Positions 42,757 through 51,157 of a stretch of DNA of 64,000 bases are shown piece after piece (the first letter of the stretch is position 1; every line of letters begins with the position of its first letter). The translations under genes were made by a program, and so were the position numbers. Source of the DNA: Microlunatus capsulatus (GTDB lineage: Bacteria > Actinomycetota > Actinomycetes > Propionibacteriales > Propionibacteriaceae); contig NZ_JAGIOB010000001.1 in the NCBI RefSeq assembly GCF_017876495.1, positions 2,728,001 to 2,792,000 of the forward strand. The letters are read 5' to 3'. The notes under the pieces are model-generated. The model had not been told where the DNA came from and did no database searches. It worked only from the letters and a program-made list of their open reading frames with translations.

Positions 42757-42832
42757 GCCGCCTTAGCTCAGATGGCAGAGCAACGCACTCGTAATGCGTA
42801 GGTCGAGAGTTCGATTCTCTCAGGCGGCCCCA
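42757..42832 (+). tRNA. tRNA-Thr (anticodon CGT)
   Basis: Full cloverleaf: acceptor GCCGCCT / AGGCGGC, D-stem GCTC/GAGC, anticodon stem ACGCA/TGCGT with loop CTCGTAA, T-stem GAGAG/CTCTC with TTCGATT. The anticodon CGT reads ACG. The discriminator is C (42829) and CCA is encoded (42830-42832). It borders the accessory region and sits next to an integrase remnant, so it is the probable attachment site of an integrated element. Confidence 0.96.
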
Positions 42833-42846
42833 CCCGAACCACCTGG

Positions 42847-42989
42847 TCATGGCGACTTGCGTCTGGCGCCACGAGCACCGTCTCCGCTTGGAGGCCCGAC
42901 GTGCCCCCGGGGTGCCCCGAGCCGCTGCGCGGTGTCCCACAGGTTGCGGTCGATCACGTGCCCGTAGAGGTCCACGGTCACAGCCGCCG
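42847..42989 (-). pseudogene. Truncated tyrosine recombinase/integrase C-terminus
   Basis: About 47 residues on the minus strand, TVDLYGHVIDRNLWDTAQRL and a short tail to a stop at 42847. This resembles the C-terminal end of phage-type integrases, whose last catalytic Tyr lies in a (D)xYGH block. Upstream similarity stops where the 28-bp repeat begins (42990); the rest of the gene is missing. Its end points to tRNA-Thr 15 bases away, the usual layout of an integrated element. Confidence 0.55.
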
Positions 42990-43028
42990 GTGCGCAGCAC
43001 GTCAGTGACCGACCCTCGTGCGGAGCAC
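42990..43028 (+). repeat. 28-bp repeat family, one full copy plus partial
   Basis: GTGCGCAGCAC (42990-43000, one change from the consensus end) followed by a perfect 28-base unit at 43001-43028. It interrupts the integrase remnant. The following 310 bases to 43337 show no gene; they hold a stem GATGTTGC / GCAACATC (43272-43317). Confidence 0.9.
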
Positions 43029-43337
43029 GGTAGCGCCATCGACTCTTACCGCCTGCTGCGGCTGACTTCAGCTGCGCGAGGCGGGTGAACCTCGGATGAC
43101 CTGCCTCGTGTTGCTCCCTACCCCCGGACCCGCCGAGACAGGGGCGCATCCCCTCGGGGGTGTGTCTCAGGCCAGCCCTCCCCCTGACGTCAGCGACGCT
43201 CCTTGACGACGTCTTCGCATTGAGAGCCCTCACATCCGCACTAGCCGTGGAGAGACCAACGGGCAGTTTGAGATGTTGCTGTAAGGCGCTCTGGAGGCAC
43301 GAAGCCCCTGCAACATCACCGAAACCCTTGCGGGGTA

Positions 43338-43360
43338 GCAATTGTTAACCCTAACATTGC
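43338..43360 (+). promoter_or_regulatory. LacI-family operator before the galactofuranose-type transporter
   Basis: An inverted repeat centred on TGTTAACCCTAACA, flanked by CAAT/ATTG, close to the TGTTAGCGCTAACA form bound by many actinobacterial LacI-type regulators. It is 69 bases before the ytfQ start. The regulator at the operon's far end is the obvious partner. Confidence 0.6.
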
Positions 43361-43428
43361 GCTCACCGCCGCTGGCGGGGACCACGGGCAGGGACGCCCG
43401 CGTCGATGAACAAGGAGGTTGAGTCGAC

Positions 43429-44421
43429 ATGCGCAAGATCATCGGAGCCGTAGCAGCTCTCACCCTGACGGTCGCACTGGCGGGGTGTGGAGACAGCGGG
43501 AGCGGAACCACGGCAGAGCCTGGCGGACAAGCCGGCTCGAACGAGAAGATCACCATGGGCTTCGCCCAGGTGGGTGCCGAGAGCGGCTGGCGGACCGCGA
43601 ACACCAAGTCCATCCAGGACTCGGCGAAGGAGGCTGGCGTCACGTTGAAGTTCTCCGACGCCCAGCAGAAGCAGGAGAACCAGATCAAGGCGATCCGCTC
43701 CTACATCCAGCAGAAGGTCGACGTGATCGCCTTCTCCCCGGTGGTGGAGTCCGGTTGGGACACCGTGCTCAACGAGGCGAAGCAGGCGAACATCCCTGTC
43801 GTGCTCACCGACCGGGCGGTGGACTCCTCCGACGAGTCGCTGTACGTGACCTTCCTGGGCAGCGACTTCGTGGAGGAGGGCAAGAAGGCCGGCGAGTGGG
43901 TGGCGAAGGAGTACACCGACTCCAGCGACCCAGTCAAGATCGCCCAGATCGAAGGGACCACGGGGTCGGCCCCGGCGATCGACCGGGCGGAGGGCTTCAA
44001 GACGGCCCTTGCCGGGGACAGCAAGTTCGAGGTGGTGGCTTCGCAGACCGGCGACTTCACCCGCGCGGGGGGCAAGCAGGTCATGGAGGCCATGCTGAAG
44101 TCGAACCCGGACATCAACCTGGTCTACGCCCACAACGACGACATGGGTCTCGGCGCCATCGAGGCGATGGAGGCCGCTGGGAAGGTGCCGGGCCAGGACA
44201 TCAAGATCGTCACCGTCGACGCGGTGAAGGACGGCATGACCGCCCTGAGCGAGGGCAAGATCAACTACATCGTCGAGTGCTCACCGATTCTGGGCCCGCA
44301 GCTGATGGACGTCGCGCAGAAGGTCAAGGCTGGGGAGAGCGTGCCCAAGCGGATCCTCACCGAGGAGACGACCTTCACCCCTGAGCAGGCGAAGGAAGCA
44401 CTGCCCAACCGGCAGTACTAA
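43429..44421 (+). CDS. ytfQ: Galactofuranose-type sugar ABC transporter, substrate-binding lipoprotein (YtfQ-like)
   Basis: 330 residues from ATG after AAGGAGG. Signal peptide with lipobox ALAGC at about residue 20. The mature part follows E. coli YtfQ closely: FAQVGAESGWRTANT, QQKQENQIKAIRSYI, GWDTVLNEAKQANIPVVLTDR, GTTGSAPAIDRAEGFK, SQTGDFTRAGGKQVME and VYAHNDDMGLGAI. YtfQ binds galactofuranose, and the sugar contacts appear kept. First gene of the operon; a strong hairpin follows it and may keep its level above that of the other components. Confidence 0.92.
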   Translation: MRKIIGAVAALTLTVALAGCGDSGSGTTAEPGGQAGSNEKITMGFAQVGAESGWRTANTKSIQDSAKEAGVTLKFSDAQQKQENQIKAIRSYIQQKVDVIAFSPVVESGWDTVLNEAKQANIPVVLTDRAVDSSDESLYVTFLGSDFVEEGKKAGEWVAKEYTDSSDPVKIAQIEGTTGSAPAIDRAEGFKTALAGDSKFEVVASQTGDFTRAGGKQVMEAMLKSNPDINLVYAHNDDMGLGAIEAMEAAGKVPGQDIKIVTVDAVKDGMTALSEGKINYIVECSPILGPQLMDVAQKVKAGESVPKRILTEETTFTPEQAKEALPNRQY

Positions 44422-44441
44422 GCCTCCTCGGGGAGGTAAGT

Positions 44442-44478
44442 CTCGGCCGCTGCCGCCTCTTCGTCGGCAGCGGCCGAG
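44442..44478 (+). terminator. Intra-operon hairpin between ytfQ and ytfR
   Basis: Perfect 14-bp stem CTCGGCCGCTGCCG / CGGCAGCGGCCGAG with a nine-base loop, 20 bases after the ytfQ stop. Such partial terminators or mRNA-stabilising hairpins are usual after binding-protein genes. A (CCCCCG)x3 run at about 44492-44510 follows. Confidence 0.65.
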
Positions 44479-44537
44479 GCCTCCTTCTGCACCCCCGCCC
44501 CCGCCCCCGCCCCTACACCGAACAGTCGAGGAACACC

Positions 44538-46112
44538 ATGACGGGCACCGCCGCCCCACCCCCCGCTGCCGACACGGTTGCCGAAGCGCGGCCGGTGGTC
44601 GAGATGCAGGACATCAGCATCAGCTTTGGCCCGGTCCGAGCTCTCGAGGGCGTCAGCTTTCGCCTGCTGCCCGGCGAAGTCCACTCCCTGATGGGGGAGA
44701 ACGGGGCCGGCAAGTCGACCTTGATCAAGGCTCTCACCGGGGTCTACACACCCGACGCCGGGACAACGCGGTTGGACGGGGAGCCGGTGACCTTTTCAGC
44801 GCCAGGGCAGGCGCAGGCCGCGGGTATCAGCACCGTGTACCAAGAGGTCAACCTCCTGCCGAACCTCACCGTGGCCGAGAACATCCTGCTGGGGCACGAG
44901 CCTCGGCGGTTCGGTGGCATCCACTGGTCGGCGATGCGTCTGCGTGCGGCCGAGCTGCTCGACGGGCTGAGCCTCAAGGTCGACCCGGGCTCGCTGCTCG
45001 GTGACCACTCGCTGGCGATCCAGCAGCTCGTGGCCATCGCCCGCGCAGTCAACGTCGAGGCCCGAGTACTCGTGCTGGACGAGCCGACCTCAAGTCTGGA
45101 CGCCGATGAGGTGGCCGAGCTTTTCCGGGTCATCCGGAGCCTCAAGAGCAGCGGGGTGGCGATCCTGTTCGTCAGCCATTTCCTCGACCAGGTCTATGAG
45201 ATCAGCGACCGGCTGACTGTTCTACGCAATGGCCGCCTCGTGGGGGAGTACCGCACCGAGGACCTGCTGCGTATCGAGTTGGTGCAGAAGATGATCGGCA
45301 AGGACCTCGCGGTCCTGGACGACCTCGAGCGGAAGACCCACACCACTACCCAGAAGGAGACCGAGACTCCGGTGGTCGCGGCGACAGGACTGGGGCGCAA
45401 GGGCTCAGTCCAACCGCTCGACCTGTCCATCGGCGCGGGTGAGGTGGTCGGCATAGCCGGGCTGCTCGGCTCCGGTCGCACCGAGGCGGCACGGCTCCTG
45501 TCCGGCGTCGACCGGGCCGACAGCGGCACGATCACCGTCGAAGGCCGGCAGGTGAAGTTCCGCAGCCCGCGCGCCGCACTGCGACACCGGGTGGCCTACG
45601 CCTCGGAGAACCGGCGGGCCGAGGGCATCATCGGCGACTTGTCGGTCCGGGACAACATCACGCTGGCCCTGCAGTCCGACCGCGGCTGGCTCCGCCGCAT
45701 CCCCCGTCGCCGTCAAGACGAGCTCGCCGCCAGTTACATCGCGGCTCTGCACATCCGCCCGGCTGACCCCGACGCCCTGGTCCGCAACCTCTCCGGCGGC
45801 AACCAGCAGAAGGTGCTGCTGGCTCGCTGGCTGGCCACCGCACCTCGCCTGATGATCCTCGACGAGCCCACCCGGGGTATCGACATCGGCGCTAAGGCCG
45901 AGATCCAACGGCTGGTCGCGGAGCTCGCCGAGAACGGCATGTCGGTGCTGTTCATCTCCGCCGAGCTGGAGGAAGTGCTCCGGCTCAGCCATCGGGTGGT
46001 GGTGATGCGCGACCGTCACAAGGTGGCCGACCTCGAGAACGAGGACCTCACTGTGAAGACCATCCTCTCCGTCATCGCCGACGGAGCCTCCTCTGAAGGG
46101 ACTTACGCATGA
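44538..46112 (+). CDS. ytfR: Sugar ABC transporter ATPase, two ABC domains (YtfR-like)
   Basis: 524 residues from ATG. First ABC domain: Walker A GENGAGKSTLIKAL near 55, Walker B VLVLDEPTSSLD near 178; its signature is altered (LAIQQLVAIARA), as usual. Second domain: GLLGSGRTEAARLLSG near 310, signature LSGGNQQKVLLARWL near 417 and LMILDEPTRGIDIGAK. This is the RbsA/MglA/YtfR type of monosaccharide transporter ATPase. It overlaps the first permease gene by ATGA. Confidence 0.93.
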   Translation: MTGTAAPPPAADTVAEARPVVEMQDISISFGPVRALEGVSFRLLPGEVHSLMGENGAGKSTLIKALTGVYTPDAGTTRLDGEPVTFSAPGQAQAAGISTVYQEVNLLPNLTVAENILLGHEPRRFGGIHWSAMRLRAAELLDGLSLKVDPGSLLGDHSLAIQQLVAIARAVNVEARVLVLDEPTSSLDADEVAELFRVIRSLKSSGVAILFVSHFLDQVYEISDRLTVLRNGRLVGEYRTEDLLRIELVQKMIGKDLAVLDDLERKTHTTTQKETETPVVAATGLGRKGSVQPLDLSIGAGEVVGIAGLLGSGRTEAARLLSGVDRADSGTITVEGRQVKFRSPRAALRHRVAYASENRRAEGIIGDLSVRDNITLALQSDRGWLRRIPRRRQDELAASYIAALHIRPADPDALVRNLSGGNQQKVLLARWLATAPRLMILDEPTRGIDIGAKAEIQRLVAELAENGMSVLFISAELEEVLRLSHRVVVMRDRHKVADLENEDLTVKTILSVIADGASSEGTYA

Positions 46113-47194
46113 GCCGCCTCCTGCGGTCCCGGCTCATCTGGCCGGTCGCCGTCCTGCTCGTCCTGCTGGTGATCAACGTGTCGGTGGTCCCGGGCTTCCT
46201 CACCGTCACCGTCCGCGACGGTCACCTCTTCGGCAGCCTGGTGGACATCGCCCGCAACGGCGCCCCGACCCTCATCATCGCCGTGGCCATGACCCTGGTG
46301 ATCGCCACCCGCGGCATCGACCTCTCCGTCGGCGCCGTCGGCGCCATCGCCGGCGCCCTGACCTGCTCCATCATCATCGACGCTCCCGACCCGGGCTCCC
46401 CCGCAACGGTCGCCGCAGCGATCGGCATCTCCCTGGTGCTCGCGCTGGCGCTGGGCCTGTGGAACGGCGCCCTCGTCGCCGCCCTCGGGCTGCAGCCCAT
46501 CGTCGCCACCCTCATCCTCATGACCGCCGGCCGCGGGGTGGCCATGCTGATCACCGAGGGCCAGATCGTCACCGTCAACAGCCCGGCCTTCAAGGTCATC
46601 GGCTCGGGCTTCCTGCTCGGGGTCCCGGTCCCGGTCCTGATCGCCGTCGCCGTCGTCGTCCTCGCGGCCGTGCTGACCCGGCGCACCGCGCTCGGGCTCC
46701 TGATCGAGTCCGTCGGCATCAACCCCGAAGCCAGCCGGCAGGCCGGCATCCGCAGCCGCGGCCTCGTGATCGGGGTCTACGTGGCCTGCGCCCTCGCCGC
46801 AGCACTCGCAGGGTTGGTGCTCACGTCCAACCAGACAGCCGCCGACGCCAACAACACCGGGCTGTTCATCGAACTCGACGCCATCCTCGCCGTCGTCATC
46901 GGCGGCACATCGCTAGCGGGCGGGCGCTACTCCCTGGCCGGCACCGTGGTGGGCGCTCTGGTCATCCAGACCCTGGTCACCACCGTCTACACCGTCGGCA
47001 TCCCGCCCATCGTGACCATGATCTTCAAAGCAGCCGTCATCACCGCCGTCTGCCTCCTGCAGTCCCCAGCCACGACCGCGACTCTCGCCCGCTGGCGCCG
47101 CTCCCTCCGCGGCAGCCCACCGGCTGGCGCTGCTCCGCCGCCACCGTCTACGCCTCTGGTCCAGGGCAGCGGCGCGAAGGTGGCCCTCCGATGA
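46109..47194 (+). CDS. ytfT: Sugar ABC transporter permease (YtfT-like)
   Basis: 361 residues from ATG. Eight to ten membrane segments with BPD_transp_2 blocks: VDIARNGAPTLIIAVAMTLV, ATRGIDLSVGAVGAIAGAL and ELDAILAVVIGGTSLAGGRY. RbsC-type permease, first half of the channel, with a Pro-rich cytoplasmic tail. It overlaps the second permease gene by ATGA. Confidence 0.92.
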   Translation: MSRLLRSRLIWPVAVLLVLLVINVSVVPGFLTVTVRDGHLFGSLVDIARNGAPTLIIAVAMTLVIATRGIDLSVGAVGAIAGALTCSIIIDAPDPGSPATVAAAIGISLVLALALGLWNGALVAALGLQPIVATLILMTAGRGVAMLITEGQIVTVNSPAFKVIGSGFLLGVPVPVLIAVAVVVLAAVLTRRTALGLLIESVGINPEASRQAGIRSRGLVIGVYVACALAAALAGLVLTSNQTAADANNTGLFIELDAILAVVIGGTSLAGGRYSLAGTVVGALVIQTLVTTVYTVGIPPIVTMIFKAAVITAVCLLQSPATTATLARWRRSLRGSPPAGAAPPPPSTPLVQGSGAKVALR

Positions 47195-48225
47195 CCGCCC
47201 TCCGCGTCGGGTCTGACGTCAACCGGCCCGGAAGGCGGCGAGACCGCCCCAGCCTCGCTCATCTGGTCGACCTGATCACCAGCCCCAAGCACGGTCCCGT
47301 GATCGTCACCGCCGTCCTGTTCATCGTCCTGTTCGGGGTGGGCGGGGGTCTGTACGAGGGCTTCTTCTCCGCCCAGGTGCTCGCCAACCTGCTCGTCGAC
47401 AACGCCTTCCTGCTGGTGCTGGCCGTCGGGATGACCTTCGTGATCCTCTCCGGCGGCATCGACCTCTCGGTAGGGGCGGTCATGGCCCTGTCCACCGTCA
47501 TCGCCGCCCGGCTGCTGCAAGCCGGGGTGGGGCCGGCGGTCACCATCGTCGCCGTCCTCGCGGTCGCCTCCGTGCTCGGGCTGCTGGTGGGCGGGATGAT
47601 CCAGCACTTCGGGGTGCAGCCGTTCATCGCCACCCTGGCGGCGATGTTCCTCGCGCGCGGGCTCTGCTACGTCATCGCCCCGCAGTCGATCTCCATCGAC
47701 GACCCGTTCTTCACCACCGTCGCGTCCCTGCAGATCCCGGTCTGGGCCGACGTCACCGTCTCACCGGGCGCCGTCATCGCGGTGCTCGTCGTCCTCGCGG
47801 CGTTCCTGGTGCTCCGCGCCACCCGTTTCGGCCGAACCGTGTACGCCCTCGGCGGTGCGGAATCCTCCAGCCTGTTGATGGGACTGGCGGTGAACCGGAC
47901 GAAGATCGCCGTCTACGTGATCAGCGGCTTCTGCTCTGGTCTGGCCGGCATCCTCTTCAGCTTCTACACCTTGTCGGGCTACAGCCTCACCGCGATCGGC
48001 GCCGAGCTGGACGCCATCGCCGCGGTGGTGATCGGGGGGACCCTCCTCACCGGCGGCTACGGCTTCGTGCTCGGCTCGGCCCTCGGCGTGCTGGTGCTGG
48101 GCACGATCCAAACGATCATCACGTTCCAGGGCACGCTCAGCTCCTGGTGGACGCGCATCTTCATCGGGGCGCTCCTACTGGTGTTCATCGTCCTGCAGAA
48201 GCTCTTGACGACGAGGCGGACCTGA
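47191..48225 (+). CDS. yjfF: Sugar ABC transporter permease (YjfF-like)
   Basis: 344 residues from ATG. Matches E. coli YjfF in LVDNAFLLVLAVGMTFVILS, GGIDLSVGAVMALSTVI, ARGLCYVIAPQSISIDDPFF, ELDAIAAVVIGGTLLTGGYG and GTLSSWWTRIFIGALLLVFI. It completes the four-gene YtfQRT-YjfF importer. No galactofuranose-metabolising gene follows; the next gene is the LacI regulator, 65 bases on. Confidence 0.93.
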   Translation: MTALRVGSDVNRPGRRRDRPSLAHLVDLITSPKHGPVIVTAVLFIVLFGVGGGLYEGFFSAQVLANLLVDNAFLLVLAVGMTFVILSGGIDLSVGAVMALSTVIAARLLQAGVGPAVTIVAVLAVASVLGLLVGGMIQHFGVQPFIATLAAMFLARGLCYVIAPQSISIDDPFFTTVASLQIPVWADVTVSPGAVIAVLVVLAAFLVLRATRFGRTVYALGGAESSSLLMGLAVNRTKIAVYVISGFCSGLAGILFSFYTLSGYSLTAIGAELDAIAAVVIGGTLLTGGYGFVLGSALGVLVLGTIQTIITFQGTLSSWWTRIFIGALLLVFIVLQKLLTTRRT

Positions 48226-48290
48226 CCGCTGCGGCAGAATGGCGGTCGGTGAGGTGGGCGTTGGACGTGAGGCAGGGACGGAGGAGGTAA

Positions 48291-49358
48291 GTGGTGAACG
48301 AAGACGGTCGTGAGCGAGCGCCGAACATCTTCGACGTCGCACGGCTGGCCGGCGTCTCGCACCAGACTGTTTCGCGGGTGATCAACGACCACCCCAACGT
48401 CCGCGACTCGACGCGAGAGCGCGTGCAGAAGGCCGTCCGCCAGCTGCGTTACCGCCCCTCCACGGCAGCCCGCGCGATGGTCAGGCGGCGGTCGCGCAAC
48501 CTCGGCCTGATCACCACCGGCTCTCCGGACTACGGTCCGGCCAGCACCGTCCTGGGCTTCACCGCCGCAGCGCGGGAAGCCCGCTACACCGTCAGCATCG
48601 CGCCGCTACCCGACTCCGACCCGGACTACGTACGGGCCTCCGTCGAGCTCCTGCTCAGCCAGTCGATCGAGGCAGTCGTCGTCCTAGCTACCCGGCGGAG
48701 CCTCATCAACACCCTCGCGGCGGTCGAGCTCGACCTCCCCGTAGTCGCCGTGGACCCCAGTGGGGTCCTGGCTACGACCACGGTCGCGATCGACCAGTAC
48801 GCCGGAGCCCGCCGAGCCACCGGCTACTTGATCAGCCAGGGCCACCGCAGCATCGTCCACCTCGCCGGCCCCGCGGACTCGATCGACGCCGCCGAACGAA
48901 CACGCGGGTGGCAAGACGCTATGACCGACTACGGGTTGGCCGCGCCAACCCCTGCCGAGGGCGACTGGTCCCCGGCCAGCGGCTACGCCTTCGGTCGTCA
49001 GCTGGGCAGCGGCGTGAGCGGTCTGCCCACCGCCGTCTTCTCCAGCAACGACCAGATGGCCCTCGGTCTGCTGCACGCCTTGCGCGACCGCGGCCTCGAC
49101 GTACCCGCAGACATCAGCGTCATGGGCTTCGACGACATTCCCGAGGCCGAGCACGTCGTACCACCGCTCACGACGATGCGCCAAGACTTCGTCCAGCTCG
49201 GCCACGACATCATGGCCACGGTGCTCCACGAGCTCGAGGAGCTCGACTTCGCCCTCCCACGCTCCCTGCCGCAGCTGGTTGTGCGGGAGTCTGTCCGAGC
49301 GCTCAGCGGCGCAGTCGCCACCGAACGGCTGCCGGCTGGAGCAGTTGCGCGCATCTGA
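48291..49358 (+). CDS. LacI-family transcriptional regulator of the ytf operon
   Basis: 355 residues from GTG 48291 (a second GTG follows at once) after GGAGGAGG. N-terminal helix-turn-helix NIFDVARLAGVSHQTVSRVI at 12-31 with the hinge RPSTAARAMVRRRS, then a type I periplasmic-binding effector domain (GHRSIVHLAGP; FSSNDQMALGLLHAL; SVMGFDDIPEAEHVVPPLTT). Probably represses the operon by binding the operator at 43338-43360 and is released by the transported sugar. The 160 bases after it (49359-49520) hold no gene. Confidence 0.93.
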   Translation: MVNEDGRERAPNIFDVARLAGVSHQTVSRVINDHPNVRDSTRERVQKAVRQLRYRPSTAARAMVRRRSRNLGLITTGSPDYGPASTVLGFTAAAREARYTVSIAPLPDSDPDYVRASVELLLSQSIEAVVVLATRRSLINTLAAVELDLPVVAVDPSGVLATTTVAIDQYAGARRATGYLISQGHRSIVHLAGPADSIDAAERTRGWQDAMTDYGLAAPTPAEGDWSPASGYAFGRQLGSGVSGLPTAVFSSNDQMALGLLHALRDRGLDVPADISVMGFDDIPEAEHVVPPLTTMRQDFVQLGHDIMATVLHELEELDFALPRSLPQLVVRESVRALSGAVATERLPAGAVARI

Positions 49359-49520
49359 CCCCACTCAGAGCGACCAGACAACCTGCCCGACTTCTTCGAT
49401 GCACAGGCCCAAGAGGCCACCCCTTCCCGCTGAACTCCGGCCGCAACCTACCCGCGCGCGGATGCACCCAGGGCTGGCGCACAAGACAGAATGCCTGGGC
49501 GAGCAGGTCGTGCATGAGGC

Positions 49521-49994
49521 GTCAGTCGACCCTCGTGCGGAGCACGTCAGTGACCGACCCTCGTGCGGAGCACGTCAGTGACCGACCCTCGTGCGGAGCA
49601 CGTCAGTGACCGACCCTCGTGCGGAGCACGTCAGTGACCGACCCTCGTGCGGAGCACGTCAGTGACCGACCCTCGTGCGGAGCACGTCAGTGACCGACCC
49701 TCGTGCGGAGCACGTCAGTGACCGACCCTCGTGCGGAGCACGTCAGTGACCGACCCTCGTGCGGAGCACGTCAGTGACCGACCCTCGTGCGGAGCACGTC
49801 AGTGACCGACCCTCGTGCGGAGCACGTCAGTGACCGACCCTCGTGCGGAGCACGTCAGTGACCGACCCTCGTGCGGAGCACGTCAGTGACCGACCCTCGT
49901 GCGGAGCACGTCAGTGACCGACCCTCGTGCGGAGCACGTCAGTGACCGACCCTCGTGCGGAGCACGTCAGTGGCCGACCCCGTGCGGGACGCAC
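49521..49994 (+). repeat. Tandem array of a 28-bp repeat: 15 identical copies with degenerate ends
   Basis: Fifteen identical units run head to tail from 49546 to 49965. A 25-base variant precedes them (49521-49545) and a mutated unit follows (49966-49994), with further decayed traces to about 50015. Each unit is GTCAGTGAC (odd palindrome GTCA-G-TGAC), then CGACCCT, then CGTGCGGAGCAC, which with the next G makes a hairpin CGTGC-GGA-GCACG. There are no spacers. The unit length is not a multiple of three and all frames are broken. Function unknown. Confidence 0.97.
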
Positions 49995-50036
49995 GCAGTA
50001 GCCGACCGGTGCACGATCAGAGACTGCGGTGAAAAT

Positions 50037-50753
50037 CTACGAGGATTGTGCTGCGGCAGCGGTCGTGAGGCGCGTCATCAGGTCGTGAAGGCTGGTGATG
50101 CGTTCCTCAGTGTCGGCAGCGCCGGCGTCGTTGCGGTCGAGGTGAAGGGCGTGGAGTCCGGCGGCGCGCGCGCCGAGAACGTCCAGGTCGGACCGGTCGC
50201 CGATGTGCAGCGTCTGCTGCGGTTCGACCCGCAGCTGCTGGCAGGCGCCCTGGTATGAAGCGGGGTCGGGCTTGGCAACGGCGAGCTGTTCGGAGGTGAT
50301 GACGGCGTCGAGTTGGTCGCGGAGCCCGATCTGGTCGATCTTGGCGTTCTGCTGGGTGGCGGCTCCGTTGGTGAGGACGGCGGTGAGGTAGCCGAGCCTC
50401 CTCAGCTCGGTGAGGACGGGGCTGGCGTCGTCGAACGTCTGCCAGGCGTGCTCGTAGTGGGTCAGGTACGTGGCGAAGAGGGCGTCGAGGTCGTCGTCGG
50501 GCTGCAGCTGGCGGCCTAGGTGGGGCCAGAAGTCGCGGATGCGCCGGCGCCTCTGCTCGTCGAAGGAGATGTCTCCGAGCCGCCAGCTGTCGTAGTGCAC
50601 GTGCTCGAGGTCGAACCAGACATCGGTGAGTCGTCCGAGGTCAGCGTCGGGCACGTGGGGCAGCCACTGGGCGAGCGCGGCGCGTACCGAGCCGCTGTGG
50701 TCGAACAGGGTGTCATCGAGGTCGAAGAGGACGGCGCGGATCGCGGGGGTCAC
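50037..50753 (-). CDS. HAD-superfamily hydrolase (YjjG/PhnX-like phosphatase)
   Basis: 238 residues from GTG. TAGCCT lies six bases upstream on this strand, a leaderless start. HAD motifs: I AVLFDLDDTLFDHSG near 8-20, II AVLTNG near 140, III/IV KPDPASYQGAC and HIGDRSDLDVLGARAAG. A helical cap lies between I and II, type C1. Probably a phosphatase for a small phosphorylated metabolite. It lies alone between the tandem array and another repeat cluster. Confidence 0.9.
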   Translation of the reverse strand: MTPAIRAVLFDLDDTLFDHSGSVRAALAQWLPHVPDADLGRLTDVWFDLEHVHYDSWRLGDISFDEQRRRRIRDFWPHLGRQLQPDDDLDALFATYLTHYEHAWQTFDDASPVLTELRRLGYLTAVLTNGAATQQNAKIDQIGLRDQLDAVITSEQLAVAKPDPASYQGACQQLRVEPQQTLHIGDRSDLDVLGARAAGLHALHLDRNDAGAADTEERITSLHDLMTRLTTAAAAQSS

Positions 50754-50775
50754 CTGAGGAGGCTAAGCCTGCGAA

Positions 50776-50858
50776 CGACCCTCGTACGGAGCACGTCGAC
50801 CCTGGTGCGGAGCACGTCAGTGACCGACCCTCGTGCGGAGCACGTCAGTGACCGACCC
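50776..50858 (+). repeat. 28-bp repeat family, cluster of about three units
   Basis: A partial unit with GTACGGAGCAC (50776-50794), a 21-base shortened unit with CCTGGTGCGG (50795-50815), a perfect unit (50816-50843) and a 15-base start of another (50844-50858). It begins 22 bases before the HAD gene's start. The next 299 bases to 51157 show no gene. Confidence 0.92.
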
Positions 50859-51157
50859 CTCAGCGACGACACCGCTTCCCGGTGGTTCATCCCACCGCCC
50901 GGGGTAGCGCCACCCCGATCTGGCACTGTCTCCCTTCGACCATGCGGTCGACTGCAGCGTGGTCGTCCCCGTCTGGGGCAAGCCGATGCGCAACAGACGA
51001 GCCCGCCGCGGAAGAGCTTCCACCTCGTGTCGACCAGCCGTAACCGGGCAAGTCCCTTCTCGAGGTCTGACTACTGGGGTTTATCCAGGGAGATGACCGG
51101 GTGGAACAGATGGTTCACCCAGAGATGGGGCGGTCTTCGTAGGCCTAGCGTGGGCTG

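Noticed and set aside
49521-49994. CRISPR array
   Set aside because: The 28-bp units abut directly with no unique spacers, and no cas gene is nearby.
49521-50040. Iteron-type replication origin
   Set aside because: Direct repeats are suggestive, but there is no rep or par gene beside them and copies are dispersed over 10 kb.
49279-50258. ORFs running through the tandem repeats (VTDPRAEHVSDRPSCGARQ-type peptides)
   Set aside because: They arise from the repeat in one frame, the unit is not a multiple of three, and stops appear within one or two units.
50859-51157. Transposase remnant between repeat cluster and serine hydrolase
   Set aside because: Translations in six frames give no DDE or tyrosine-recombinase pattern.
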